Under the pieces are notes generated by a model. That model saw nothing but the letters and a program-made list of their open reading frames with translations, was not told the origin of the DNA and did no database searches. A DNA stretch of 64,000 nt from JASSUD01 sp031963415 (GTDB lineage: Bacteria; Pseudomonadota; Gammaproteobacteria; Burkholderiales; Burkholderiaceae). The position numbers and the translations under genes are program-made. Where the stretch lies: the NCBI GenBank assembly GCA_031963415.1, contig JASSUI010000001.1:1-64000 (forward strand), written 5' to 3'. How positions within the stretch are numbered: position 1 is the first letter of the stretch; the number at the start of each line of letters is the position of its first letter. This document shows, in pieces, positions 19,719-28,539 of this stretch.

Positions 19719-19934
19719 GATGAGTCTGCATCAATTTAAAAAAACATTTAGGTCATTATGCAGAATTAAATATGCTTCTTTCTAAGGTTTGCTGCCCGTT
19801 TCACTCGGCTCTACCGAAATATCAGGATATAAAGAGTGGCATTCTTTCGCAATCTCCGTAGGTAAAGGGGCGAACCCCAATATAAATATCGATAACCTCA
19901 TCAGCTCCTCTTCTTCGAGGAGATAACCAAATTC

Positions 19935-20378
19935 TTAATTATCCGCATACACCACACTATTTTCCGGAATTGCAGCAGGCAAACGAATAGAAGTGGCACC
20001 TCGCAAAGGATGGTGCAATATCCCCTGACGTTTAACCCCAATTAAAAATGAGTAATTACTTGCTCGTGCCAACGCACTGACTAATTCTGGTCGTATATCT
20101 GTGCAATAGACATAACCTTTCCCGCGCGTTACATAATTACGCAATGATGGCGACGGTTTAAACCAAGTAGGAAGATTCAAATAAATATTCAAAACCGCTC
20201 CTTTAGCATCGCTATTAGCACGTGCATAACTGAGCACTGCATTACGATAAATTTGCATATTCCCACTGAGTGCTTCAGCTTCATTCGCTATAGCCTGCAC
20301 TGCAGCCCTATTCTGATTTTGCGAAAAAAACAAATTAAATAGTGACAACAACGCGAAAAAAACAGAAAGAACATGCAT
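19935..20378 (-). CDS. pilM: PilM-like type IV pilus accessory protein (IncI type)
   Basis: A 147-residue protein with an N-terminal membrane or signal segment (about residues 3-18) and a periplasmic domain resembling PilM of IncI-type thin pili. Features matching my recollection of that family are the SGNMQIYRNAVLSYARAN block, the LNLPTWFKP motif, a central YVYCTD strand, SALARASNYSFLIGV, and the closing LPAAIPENSVVYAD. Such pili help IncI plasmids in mating. No other pil genes are visible in the window. It faces the M23 gene convergently across about 215 bp and supports the reading that the island derives from an IncI-like conjugative element. Confidence 0.6.
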   Translation of the reverse strand: MHVLSVFFALLSLFNLFFSQNQNRAAVQAIANEAEALSGNMQIYRNAVLSYARANSDAKGAVLNIYLNLPTWFKPSPSLRNYVTRGKGYVYCTDIRPELVSALARASNYSFLIGVKRQGILHHPLRGATSIRLPAAIPENSVVYADN

Positions 20379-20612
20379 GTTGCTCTGCCTTTAATTAATG
20401 TTGGCTTTCGGCTTAGCATGCAGCAGTTGACGACTTATTAACAATATTCCTTTCGTTCAAATTTTGGTGTTAGGTGTTTTGATAGTGCGTGATGCGCAAA
20501 TTAGCCAAAAGGCTAATGCATCCTTTCATTTGGTTTATGTATGATGAAAAATCTGAATAGCTCACAGCTTGGAAATAGTTTTACTACCTTCGAGGCAATA
20601 GATATACCTTCG

Positions 20613-20638
20613 TTTCAGCTTCGCTGAAGCACGAGGAG
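20613..20638 (+). promoter_or_regulatory. Hairpin next to ribosome-binding site
   Basis: A tight hairpin (TTCAGC-TTC-GCTGAA, 20613-20627) ends five bases before the GAGGAG ribosome-binding motif at 20633-20638, which serves the ATG at 20648. Another short stem-loop, TTAGCCAAAAGGCTAA, lies upstream at 20501-20516. Such placement could modulate translation, but no regulator is identified. Confidence 0.35.
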
Positions 20639-20647
20639 AAAAATTTG

Positions 20648-21352
20648 ATGCTTAAACGGATAAGTCAAACCATAAAGAAAGGGCTAAGCGCTGTACTAAT
20701 TCGTTTACAGCATAGCGTGCGACCTGCGCTTAAAATCAAGCTAATGCCTCACTATCTATGCGTTTCGCTGCCGCCACGATTGGGTGGGGATTTTTATTTG
20801 TTGGCAATAAAGGAATTTTCTGGTCCTATGCGATTCACTGTGGATTCGGAAGGTCAATGCTTTATTTTGCAGATAATCAATGCAGATGAATCAAAAATAA
20901 CACTCGCCCATTTTTCTAATGAACTCGCCGCTCGTTTAGCGCTGACCAAACTAAGGCAAAAACTAAGTGAGCGACAGCTGATGAAATGCTTTTGGCGGCT
21001 TTCTTTGCTATGCCTAATAGGCTGGTGGTTTAACACTTACGCGACCCACGCGCACTCCAAATCAGCTTTATCAGCAGATAGATCATTCAATGCTGCCCCT
21101 CTATCTGCACCTCCCCTTCCATCGCCTGCCTCATCAGCCAACATCGACAAGCCAACCCTTCAAGCAAAAGAGTTCACCAGTAATCTGTCACAACAAATCA
21201 TCGCAGCGCAAGCGAATGCTAAGTTACGACTCGCCTCTCCCAATAAAACTTTACCTGCTACTTATCCTGTACTCCCTACTTTAGACACAGTTGAAGCTAG
21301 TCAAGCAAGCATTGGATGCGATCCGAAATTTGCCTTTGACGTGTCCCCGTAA
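20648..21352 (+). CDS. Single-pass membrane protein, unknown function
   Basis: A 234-residue protein from ATG 20648; a TTG one codon upstream is also in frame, but the GAGGAG motif at 20633-20638 is well placed for the ATG. The N-terminal 110 residues are a mixed alpha/beta cytoplasmic-looking domain (PHYLCVSLPPRLGGDFYLL). A membrane helix follows (about residues 117-133, LSLLCLIGWWF), then a Ser/Pro/Ala-rich tail, probably periplasmic. No family is recognised. It is the last gene of the secretion island before the dpp operon and could be a membrane accessory of that system; nothing in the sequence proves it. Confidence 0.55.
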   Translation: MLKRISQTIKKGLSAVLIRLQHSVRPALKIKLMPHYLCVSLPPRLGGDFYLLAIKEFSGPMRFTVDSEGQCFILQIINADESKITLAHFSNELAARLALTKLRQKLSERQLMKCFWRLSLLCLIGWWFNTYATHAHSKSALSADRSFNAAPLSAPPLPSPASSANIDKPTLQAKEFTSNLSQQIIAAQANAKLRLASPNKTLPATYPVLPTLDTVEASQASIGCDPKFAFDVSP

Positions 21353-21740
21353 TGTTTTTGAGACTTCTCTGAAAAAGAGGCAGGGGGTCTTCGCGCAATC
21401 TTCTTAGCAAAGAAGGCCTTTGCTCGTCGCATCCCCGCCTCTTCAATCTTCCTCGCTGTCTAAATATGCGGCTTGAAGCACCTGTGTTGGCGTGCTTGCT
21501 CTCAATTCAAATGGCTCGCCTTGTCTGAACAAGCCAGCGCTGGCTATAATCCGTCGCTTTAGCACTAGTGGATTGAGTGTCTTTAACTAGTGGATTGAGT
21601 GTCTTTATTTAGCGCCTGCTAGAACAAATGCGCATTTTTTTACGGGGCAGATTTATGGATATTTTTCTCACTCTACAAGAAGCCTCGCTTCAAGAATAAC
21701 AACCGACAACCACTGTCAAAACCACGCAAGGAAGCCTTTT
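21353..21740. other. Intergenic region upstream of dppA
   Basis: About 390 bp without a credible gene. It holds a perfect 22-bp tandem duplication (21564-21607) and, just before dppA, an AAGGAAG ribosome-binding motif near 21727. The dppA promoter must lie here, but no box could be assigned with confidence. Confidence 0.5.
21564..21607. repeat. Perfect tandem duplication of 22 bp
   Basis: Positions 21564-21585 and 21586-21607 are identical head-to-tail copies containing ACTAGTGGATTGAGTGTC. Their location 130-180 bp before dppA allows a regulatory role, for example a duplicated operator, or simple replication slippage. Confidence 0.8.
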
Positions 21741-23372
21741 ATGATTCAAGCTGCAAGCCGTGCACTTAAGATTATGCTAGCCAGTACAATGGTTATTTGT
21801 GCATCTAACTCGCACGCGCTAGAGTCGCAGCCTATCCTCGTCTATTGTTCAGAAGGCAGTCCAGCAGGATTTGACCCAGCGCAATATACGACCAGCGTTG
21901 ATTTCTCAGCTAGTTCAACCACGATCTATAATCAATTGGTTCAATTTAAACGGGGCGAAACGCAAATTGAGCCAGCCCTTGCTACGCGCTGGGAAATCTC
22001 GCCAGATGGATTAAGTTATACCTTCCATTTACGCCAAGGCGTGAAATTTCATACCACATCATTTTTTAAACCTACGCGCGATTTTAATGCAGACGATGTA
22101 CTGTTCACTTTTAATCGCATGCTCGATTCGAATTTACCTTTCCAGAAAGCCTATCCAGTGCAGTTCCCCTATTTCACGGATATGGGGTTGAACAAAAATA
22201 TTGCGAAGGTCGAAAAAATTGACCCCTATACCGTGCGCTTCACCCTGCACAAGGTTGACGCACCTTTCTTGCAAGACTTGGCTATGCCGTTCGCGTCCAT
22301 TCTGTCAGCTGAATATGCGGAAAAATTGCTCGCTGCTGGCAAAGCGTCTGATATCAATTGGCATCCGATCGGCACGGGCCCTTATATCTTCCGCAGCTAT
22401 GTACGAGACTCAACAATTCGTTTTGTAGGCAACTTTGAATATTGGAAAAAAGGTGCGGTACGTTTAACCAATCTGATCTTTTCGATTACAGTTGATCCAG
22501 CAGTGCGCGTACAAAAACTCAAACGTAATGAATGCCAGGTCATGAGTTACCCTCGTCCGGCAGATATTGTGACCCTTAAAGGCGAGCCGGGTCTGGCATT
22601 GCCCAGTCAAGTCGGCTTTAACGTAGGATATGTCGCCTATAACACAACGCATAAGCCGCTAGACCAGGTGTTAGTGCGTCGCGCTTTGGATATGGCGGTC
22701 AATAAAAAAGCCATTATTCAAGCGGTATACGGTAGTGTTGGACAAGTCGCTCAAGCCCCTATGCCACCGACTCAATGGTCTCACGATAAAACGTTGAAAG
22801 ATGCGCCATATAACCCACAGGCAGCGAAGGCTTTGCTCACGCAAGCTGGTTATCCGCATGGCTTTAATCTTTCGCTATGGGCTATGCCAGTACAAAGGCC
22901 GTATAACCCCAATGCCCGTTTGATGGCTGAAATGATTCAAGCTGATTGGGCAAAAATTGGCGTGCAAGCAAAAATCGTCACCTACGAATGGGGCGAATAT
23001 ATTAAACGCGCTCACGCCGGCGAGCACGATACGATTCTTATCGGCTGGACGGGGGATAATGGCGACCCAGATAACTGGCTAAGCGTATTACTGAGTTGCA
23101 ATGCGGTTAATGGCACAAATTTTTCTAGATGGTGCAACCAACCATTTGACGCACTTTTAACAAAAGCACGTCAAACGACAGATCGGGCCAAACGCGAAAT
23201 ATTGTATAAACAAGCGCAACAGGTTTTTAAACGCGAAGTGCCATTTACGCCGATTGGTCACTCAACTGTCTATCAGCCGATTAGCAGGCAGGTCACCAAT
23301 TTTAAAATTGACCCCTTTGGCTTAACGAGATTTTCTGGCGTGGGCTTAAGGAACGGTGAGAGCCCTGAATAA
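21741..23372 (+). CDS. dppA: Dipeptide/oligopeptide ABC transporter, substrate-binding protein
   Basis: A periplasmic solute-binding protein of family 5 that delivers di- or oligopeptides to the DppBCDF transporter. The 543-residue precursor has a signal peptide (about residues 1-26, ending SNSHALES). It then shows the family pattern: LVYCSEGSPAGFDPAQYTT, the signature region TRWEISPDGLSYTFHLRQGV, DFNADDVLFTFNRML, the hinge segment HPIGTGPYIFRSYV and a C-terminal VPFTPIGHSTVYQPI. ATG 21741 is preceded by AAGGAAG. It is the first gene of the dpp cluster, but dppB starts only 234 bp later. The gap contains a GCCTGCGCAGGC palindrome (23388-23399), which could attenuate downstream expression as is common after binding-protein genes. 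Confidence 0.93.
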   Translation: MIQAASRALKIMLASTMVICASNSHALESQPILVYCSEGSPAGFDPAQYTTSVDFSASSTTIYNQLVQFKRGETQIEPALATRWEISPDGLSYTFHLRQGVKFHTTSFFKPTRDFNADDVLFTFNRMLDSNLPFQKAYPVQFPYFTDMGLNKNIAKVEKIDPYTVRFTLHKVDAPFLQDLAMPFASILSAEYAEKLLAAGKASDINWHPIGTGPYIFRSYVRDSTIRFVGNFEYWKKGAVRLTNLIFSITVDPAVRVQKLKRNECQVMSYPRPADIVTLKGEPGLALPSQVGFNVGYVAYNTTHKPLDQVLVRRALDMAVNKKAIIQAVYGSVGQVAQAPMPPTQWSHDKTLKDAPYNPQAAKALLTQAGYPHGFNLSLWAMPVQRPYNPNARLMAEMIQADWAKIGVQAKIVTYEWGEYIKRAHAGEHDTILIGWTGDNGDPDNWLSVLLSCNAVNGTNFSRWCNQPFDALLTKARQTTDRAKREILYKQAQQVFKREVPFTPIGHSTVYQPISRQVTNFKIDPFGLTRFSGVGLRNGESPE

Positions 23373-23387
23373 ACACAAACAGAAAAA

Positions 23388-23540
23388 GCCTGCGCAGGCA
23401 AAACTGGCGACGTTAACTTGGCAGCAGACTATCTTCAATACTAGATGTCCTTCGAAGCGTTGTAGCAAGACATGCCTTTGCTGCCAGTACATTAAGTATC
23501 AAATGTAAAAAAGAAAGCATGACGCCGCTACAAGGCGTCG
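23388..23540 (+). promoter_or_regulatory. Stem-loops in the dppA-dppB gap
   Basis: A perfect 12-base palindrome GCCTGCGCAGGC at 23388-23399 and a hairpin GACGCC-GCTACAA-GGCGTC at 23521-23539 lie between dppA and dppB. Neither is followed by a run of T, so they are not classical terminators. They could protect the dppA transcript 3' end or dampen read-through into dppB. Confidence 0.4.
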
Positions 23541-23606
23541 AAAGATGTCTACTAACAATACAAGTTATATGGGCCATTTACTCTTCTGGTTGAATCTCTA
23601 ATAAAC

Positions 23607-24617
23607 ATGCTGCGATTTATTCTGCGCCATATTGGCATGCTAGTACCGACTTGTATCGGCATTACGCTATTTACTTTTGCGCTGGTGCATTTGATTCCAG
23701 GCGACCCAATCGAAATCATGATGGGAGAACGTGCCGTTGACCCTGAGCTGCATGCGGCTGCGATGCATCGCTTTGGCCTTGATGCGCCACTGCCAGTGCA
23801 GTATGGCCGTTATATCGTACGCGCTCTACAAGGTGATTTAGGCACTTCGCTAATTACCAATACCAGCGTAATGGAGGAGTTTTTGTCACGCTTTCCAGCG
23901 ACCCTCGAGCTTGCGCTGTGCGCACTTCTATTTGCCGTCATCATCGGCTTACCAGCTGGTATTGCTGCTGCACTTAAGCGTGGGTCTTCGTTAGATCATG
24001 GCGTGATGAGCACCGCGCTCGCGGGTTATTCAATGCCAATTTTCTGGTGGGGGCTTATTCTGATCATGCTGTTCTCCGTTAAGCTTGGCTTAACGCCGGT
24101 TTCAGGCCGTATTGCGATTGAATACGACGTGCCTGCCACCACCGGGTTTATGTTGATTGATGCTTGGCTTGCAGAAGAAGCCGGAGCGCTAAGTTCCGCC
24201 TTGAGTCATTTACTGCTGCCAGCGATTGTGCTGGGTACCATTCCGCTCGCGGTGATTGCTCGCATGACCCGCTCTTCGATGCTTGAAGTACTACGTGAAG
24301 ATTACATCCGCGCTGCGCGCGCTAAAGGCTTATCTCCAGCGCGCGTGATCATTAAACATGCTTTGCGTAACGCGCTAATTCCAGTAGTGACTGTGATCGG
24401 TTTGCAAATTAGTACGCTGATGGCTGGTGCTGTGCTCACCGAAACCATTTTTTCTTGGCCAGGCGTCGGCAAATGGCTGATCGATGCAATTAGTCGGCGT
24501 GATTACCCTGTTGTGCAAGGCGGTATCCTACTGATTGCGTTAGTCGTGATTGTCGTAAACCTGCTAGTTGATCTGCTTTATGGCACACTGAATCCACGCA
24601 TCCGGCATACAAGATAA
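23607..24617 (+). CDS. dppB: Dipeptide ABC transporter permease DppB
   Basis: The first of the two inner-membrane permeases of a dipeptide/oligopeptide importer, 336 aa. The N-terminus MLRFILRHIGMLVPTCIGIT is characteristic of DppB/OppB, as is the periplasmic FALVHLIPGDPIEIMMGERA segment. About six membrane helices follow. The cytoplasmic EAA loop (EDYIRAARAKGLSPARVIIK, about residues 225-245) docks onto the ATPases. It starts at ATG 23607 without a strong ribosome-binding motif. It lies downstream of dppA and 168 bp upstream of dppC on the same strand. Confidence 0.95.
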   Translation: MLRFILRHIGMLVPTCIGITLFTFALVHLIPGDPIEIMMGERAVDPELHAAAMHRFGLDAPLPVQYGRYIVRALQGDLGTSLITNTSVMEEFLSRFPATLELALCALLFAVIIGLPAGIAAALKRGSSLDHGVMSTALAGYSMPIFWWGLILIMLFSVKLGLTPVSGRIAIEYDVPATTGFMLIDAWLAEEAGALSSALSHLLLPAIVLGTIPLAVIARMTRSSMLEVLREDYIRAARAKGLSPARVIIKHALRNALIPVVTVIGLQISTLMAGAVLTETIFSWPGVGKWLIDAISRRDYPVVQGGILLIALVVIVVNLLVDLLYGTLNPRIRHTR

Positions 24618-24785
24618 AAAAAACTCTGCATAACCGCTGTAGTGAGGCAACCTTTACTACCAATGCAAAGAATACGGCGAGGAAGCTTTGGTTAATTATC
24701 TTGCTGCTACAAAGTCATGCAGAGGTTGCAAAAGCAGGCAAACAAAGCGGATGAGCAATACTGAACAAACAACGCAAAACAAACA

Positions 24786-25700
24786 ATGAGTGAAATTCAA
24801 GCACAGCTTGCCACCCCAACCGCCCAAGTTGATCATTTCGCTGCACTGCGCGAATTTTGGCACCACTTTCGCATGAACCGGGGGGCGCTCATTGCAGGTC
24901 TTTTGCTTATCGTGTTTGCGGTGCTTGCGCTTGGCGCTCCTTTTTTTGCACCGCATAGCCCAATTGAGCAATACCGCGACATGGTGCGTACTCCACCCGT
25001 TTGGTTGGAAGGTGGCTCATCACAATTTTTGCTCGGCACTGACGAGGCAGGACGCGATATCCTTTCTCGCATTATCTATGGTGCACGGCTCTCTTTTTGG
25101 ATTGGTGGCGTATCAGTATTTCTCGCGCTGCTACCAGGCATTGCACTTGGTCTATGTGCAGCTTTTTTTCCAGCTTGGGTCGGCACAACGATTATGCGAC
25201 TAACAGATATCCTGCTCGCACTGCCCTCTCTCTTACTCGCTATCGCGGTGGTTGCTGTACTGGGCCCTGGTTTAGCGAATACCACTTTTGCGATTGCCGC
25301 TGTCGCGTTGCCAAGTTATGTAAGGCTCACACGAGCGTCAGCATTAAGCGAGTTACATAAAGAATATGTTGTGGCCTCACGCGTAGCGGGCGCAGGGACA
25401 TTACGACTGATGTTTTCGCAAGTACTACCAAATTGTGCGGCTCCGCTGATTGTGCAAGCTACTCTCGGCTTTTCCACTGCAATACTTGATGCAGCAGCAC
25501 TGGGTTTTTTAGGACTTGGCGTACAACCTCCTCTCGCTGAATGGGGTGCCATGCTCGCGTCAGCACGTGACTATATTGATAGCGCTTGGTGGATTGTCAC
25601 GATGCCCGGTGTTGCCATTTTAGTAACTGTGCTGGCGATCAATGTATTAGGCGATGGCTTACGCGATGCGCTAGATCCACGGTTAAAAAGGACAGCCTAA
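24786..25700 (+). CDS. dppC: Dipeptide ABC transporter permease DppC
   Basis: The second permease of the peptide importer, 304 aa. It has the DppC/OppC N-terminal extension with a first helix (about residues 38-58), the extracytoplasmic GTDEAGRDILSRIIYGARLS motif that defines this subfamily, five further helices, and the EAA loop HKEYVVASRVAGAGTLRLMF. The closing segment GDGLRDALDPRLKRT is also typical. It starts at ATG 24786. The 168-bp gap before it and the 203-bp gap after it are unusually long for a dpp operon. The latter contains an imperfect palindromic repeat at 25784-25875. Confidence 0.95.
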   Translation: MSEIQAQLATPTAQVDHFAALREFWHHFRMNRGALIAGLLLIVFAVLALGAPFFAPHSPIEQYRDMVRTPPVWLEGGSSQFLLGTDEAGRDILSRIIYGARLSFWIGGVSVFLALLPGIALGLCAAFFPAWVGTTIMRLTDILLALPSLLLAIAVVAVLGPGLANTTFAIAAVALPSYVRLTRASALSELHKEYVVASRVAGAGTLRLMFSQVLPNCAAPLIVQATLGFSTAILDAAALGFLGLGVQPPLAEWGAMLASARDYIDSAWWIVTMPGVAILVTVLAINVLGDGLRDALDPRLKRTA

Positions 25701-25783
25701 TTGGTCTACATTAGAAGCCCAGGGGGAACCTACACAAACTCTAAGAACCTATTTACAAATTCAAACTTTGAATAAGTTTCAAA

Positions 25784-25875
25784 GAAGCTGTTTGGGCTCT
25801 CCGCGGCGCCGTGCTGATGCAGACAGTAAAGAGACAAGGCAGTGCGAAAACGCCAGACAGAGCTTAAACAGACTC
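25784..25875. repeat. Imperfect palindromic repeat between dppC and dppD
   Basis: Arms at 25784-25800 and 25859-25875 are inverted with 13 of 17 positions matching (CTGTTTGGGCTCT against AGAGCTTAAACAG). A smaller AAACTT/AAGTTT palindrome (25764-25780) lies just upstream. The gap begins with TAAGAACCTATT near 25742, the same 12 bases that follow dapE at 10028. This suggests a dispersed intergenic repeat rather than an operon-specific signal. Confidence 0.45.
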
Positions 25876-25903
25876 ATAGAAGCCGACAAAGAAAATTTTC
25901 TAG

Positions 25904-26887
25904 ATGACAAATAAGCTATTAAAAATCTCCAATCTGGCTGTCGACTTTGATGGCTTACCCGCTGTAGACGGGGTTGACTTCAGCATCGCGCCTGGCGAGG
26001 TAGTAGGTGTTGTCGGCGAATCCGGTTCCGGTAAAAGCGTAACCATGCTTGCGTTGATGGGATTAATCGATGCGCCAGGTAAAGTTAGTGCTGACGCGAT
26101 TACCTTTGCTGGACAAGATTTGCTTAATGCCTCTGCACGCACACGCCGACAACTGATTGGCAAAGAATTGGCGATGGTGTTTCAAGATGCGGCAACCAGC
26201 CTGAATCCCAGCTATACAGTCGGCAACCAAATTAAAGAAGTCTTACGCCTACATATGGGGCTACGTGGTGCACAGCTTGAAACTCGCGCACTCGAGTTGC
26301 TTGAGCAAGTAGGTATTGCCGATGCGAAGAACCGAATGAAGGCATTTCCTCATCAGTTATCAGGCGGCATGAATCAGCGCGTGATGATTGCGATGGCAAT
26401 CGCTTGCAGACCTAAATTACTGATTGCCGATGAACCGACTACAGCGCTTGATGTGACAATTCAAGCACAGATAATGCAGCTACTGATGGATTTACAAAAG
26501 CAGTATGGCATGGCGCTCATTCTAATTTCGCATGATTTAGCGGTAGTAGCCGAAGTCGCTCAGCGCGTCGCAGTGATGTATGCGGGTCAAATTATTGAGA
26601 CTAATCAAGTTCCAGCCATTTTTGAGAAACCACACCATCCTTATACCCAAGCGTTATTAGCGGCGATTCCTGAACATAATCGCGAGGCAAAGCGTCTAGC
26701 TGCCCTACCTGGCCTAGTACCGGGGCGCAATGATCGTCCGACTGGCTGCTTATTTGCGCCGCGCTGCAAGTACCGGATTGAAGCTTGCACTCAAGGACGG
26801 CCTGCACTCGACTCATTAGAATCTAACGCGCACGTGCGATGCATTAAACCGCTTAATCTGGAAGCTTTAACTGGAGAGAAGCGATGA
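25904..26887 (+). CDS. dppD: Dipeptide ABC transporter ATPase DppD
   Basis: A cytoplasmic ATPase of the peptide importer, 327 aa. Walker A GESGSGKSVTMLALMG lies near residues 38-53, the Q-loop at VFQDAATSLNP, the signature HQLSGGMNQRVMIAMAI, Walker B LLIADEPTTALDVTIQ, and the H-loop in LILISHDLAVVAE. The C-terminal oligopeptide/dipeptide extension has the Cys-rich GCLFAPRCKYRIEAC, which in relatives can hold an iron-sulphur cluster. It starts at ATG 25904 and its TGA overlaps the ATG of dppF (ATGA), indicating coupling. It should pair with DppF as a heterodimer. Confidence 0.96.
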   Translation: MTNKLLKISNLAVDFDGLPAVDGVDFSIAPGEVVGVVGESGSGKSVTMLALMGLIDAPGKVSADAITFAGQDLLNASARTRRQLIGKELAMVFQDAATSLNPSYTVGNQIKEVLRLHMGLRGAQLETRALELLEQVGIADAKNRMKAFPHQLSGGMNQRVMIAMAIACRPKLLIADEPTTALDVTIQAQIMQLLMDLQKQYGMALILISHDLAVVAEVAQRVAVMYAGQIIETNQVPAIFEKPHHPYTQALLAAIPEHNREAKRLAALPGLVPGRNDRPTGCLFAPRCKYRIEACTQGRPALDSLESNAHVRCIKPLNLEALTGEKR

Positions 26888-27888
26888 ATCTTCCGTTGAC
26901 TCAATCTGCTCGAGCGCAATGCGAAAGCGTTCTGGTTGCTCAACATTTGAGTAAGCACTATACGGTTCGTAGTGGCTTTTTCGGTAGCAATGTGGTTAAA
27001 GCGCTCAATGATGTGTCTTTCACCGTCGCACGCGGCAAAACGCTTGCTGTTGTTGGAGAATCGGGTTGCGGCAAATCAACGCTAGCACGCCAGCTCACGA
27101 TGATTGAAACACCTAACGCTGGCTCGCTGCTACTCAATGGACAAACCGTCAATTTTGACGCGCGTAAAGTGCCTGCTGCGTTGCGCCAGTGCGTGCAAAT
27201 GGTGTTTCAAAATCCTTTTGCTTCATTAAATCCGCGTAAAACCATTGCTGATACGTTAACCGAGCCTTTAATCGTCAACACATCACTCAGCACTGCTGAA
27301 CGTGTCGAACGTGTGCTAGAAGCGCTTCATACCGTTGGCTTGCGTACTGAACATGCAAAACGTTATCCACATATGTTCTCAGGCGGCCAACGACAGCGGA
27401 TTGCGATTGCCCGCGCGATGATTCTAAAACCATCGATTGTGGTCGCTGATGAACCCGTCTCTGCGCTCGACGTCTCAATCCAGGCACAGATACTTAATCT
27501 GTTTATGGATTTACAAGATCGCTTTCACACAAGCTACGTCTTCATTTCACATAACCTATCAGTAGTTGAACATATCGCCGATGACGTGATGGTGATGTAT
27601 TTCGGCAGCATCGCTGAAATCGGCGCGAAGCAAACCCTCTTCAGCCGTCCTCGCCATCCTTATACACGCATGCTAATGTCAGCCACGCCTGCGCTGCATA
27701 AAGCAGATAGGAGAGTCAGAATCCCAATTCAAGGCGAGCTACCTTCGCCACTCAATCCTCCTTCCGGCTGCGCTTTTCATCCTCGTTGCCCGTATGCGGT
27801 TGAACGCTGCCGTCAAGAAATCCCTCGCTTGCGAACAGTTGATGGACGGATGGTCGCGTGTCATCGGGCGGAAGAGATTGATGACTAA
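26884..27888 (+). CDS. dppF: Dipeptide ABC transporter ATPase DppF
   Basis: The second ATPase of the importer, 334 aa. Walker A is GESGCGKSTLARQLTM (near residues 59-74), the Q-loop MVFQNPFASLNPRKT, the signature MFSGGQRQRIAIARAM, Walker B VVADEPVSALDVSIQ, and the H-loop YVFISHNLSVVEHI. The C-terminal extension contains GCAFHPRCPYAVERC with the same Cys pattern as DppD. It ends the dpp cluster. A decayed copy of its last third is found about 1 kb downstream (28941-29105), so the 3' end of this gene was once part of a tandem duplication. The gene itself looks intact. Confidence 0.96.
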   Translation: MNLPLTQSARAQCESVLVAQHLSKHYTVRSGFFGSNVVKALNDVSFTVARGKTLAVVGESGCGKSTLARQLTMIETPNAGSLLLNGQTVNFDARKVPAALRQCVQMVFQNPFASLNPRKTIADTLTEPLIVNTSLSTAERVERVLEALHTVGLRTEHAKRYPHMFSGGQRQRIAIARAMILKPSIVVADEPVSALDVSIQAQILNLFMDLQDRFHTSYVFISHNLSVVEHIADDVMVMYFGSIAEIGAKQTLFSRPRHPYTRMLMSATPALHKADRRVRIPIQGELPSPLNPPSGCAFHPRCPYAVERCRQEIPRLRTVDGRMVACHRAEEIDD

Positions 27889-28036
27889 GACTTGGCCTTT
27901 CCTTATATAACGGAGCCTATAGCTACGAAATTAGACCATTCGCTCATCGACGATACGCTTTAACCTGCTTGTGTCAGCTGTAATACTTCTCACTAAAATT
28001 TCAGTGTGTACTGCGACCAATCAGACTGCTCTTTTA

Positions 28037-28468
28037 TTACCTTCTCTTTGGAACGCGTTTCTCTGCCGATTGAGCCTGCAAAGAGGTGTTTCCACTGACA
28101 CTTTGCGATTTATTAAAATAATTTTTGAAAAACTGGTCGTGGTCATAATTATTAATTAGCTCTGGTTGCTGACGAAATCTGTCAATAACTTTTCTAAACT
28201 GGGGATTTTGTTCATATTCTCTTTCTGCTTTCTTCAAAAATTCACGCCTTTCTGGCGTCGTTTGAAACGTTATTCCTTCAGTCCTTAGTCCTGAACAGCG
28301 TTTATATATTTCATTAATATTATTCACTGCGATTTTTGCAATGAGCACGCTGAGTAGGGTCGGAGACTCATCTCGTATCAGCCCCGCCGGTAACGCACCT
28401 ACAATTAGAGCACCTTTTAAACTTTGCTCTGCATTCTCAGAACCACCTTTTTTATCCTGCCAGACCAT
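28037..28468 (-). CDS. Hypothetical protein, 143 aa
   Basis: A 143-residue protein with a weakly hydrophobic segment near residues 18-30 (KGALIVGALPAGL) and a charged helical C-terminal half (PERREFLKKAEREYEQNPQF). It ends in a basic tail (KRVPKRR). No family is recognised. It lies in the duplicated zone between dppF and miaB, in the same relative position and orientation as the ankyrin gene of the second unit: both have the same non-coding block upstream of their start (28540 onward and 30629 onward). It may therefore be a shortened, diverged relative of that gene or an unrelated insertion. I see no convincing protein alignment. Confidence 0.45.
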   Translation of the reverse strand: MVWQDKKGGSENAEQSLKGALIVGALPAGLIRDESPTLLSVLIAKIAVNNINEIYKRCSGLRTEGITFQTTPERREFLKKAEREYEQNPQFRKVIDRFRQQPELINNYDHDQFFKNYFNKSQSVSGNTSLQAQSAEKRVPKRR

Positions 28469-28539
28469 TTTTAACTTCCCAATTTAAAAGAATAACTCCA
28501 GTACAACGCTTATTTAAAGTTTGATCATTTCTATAGCAG

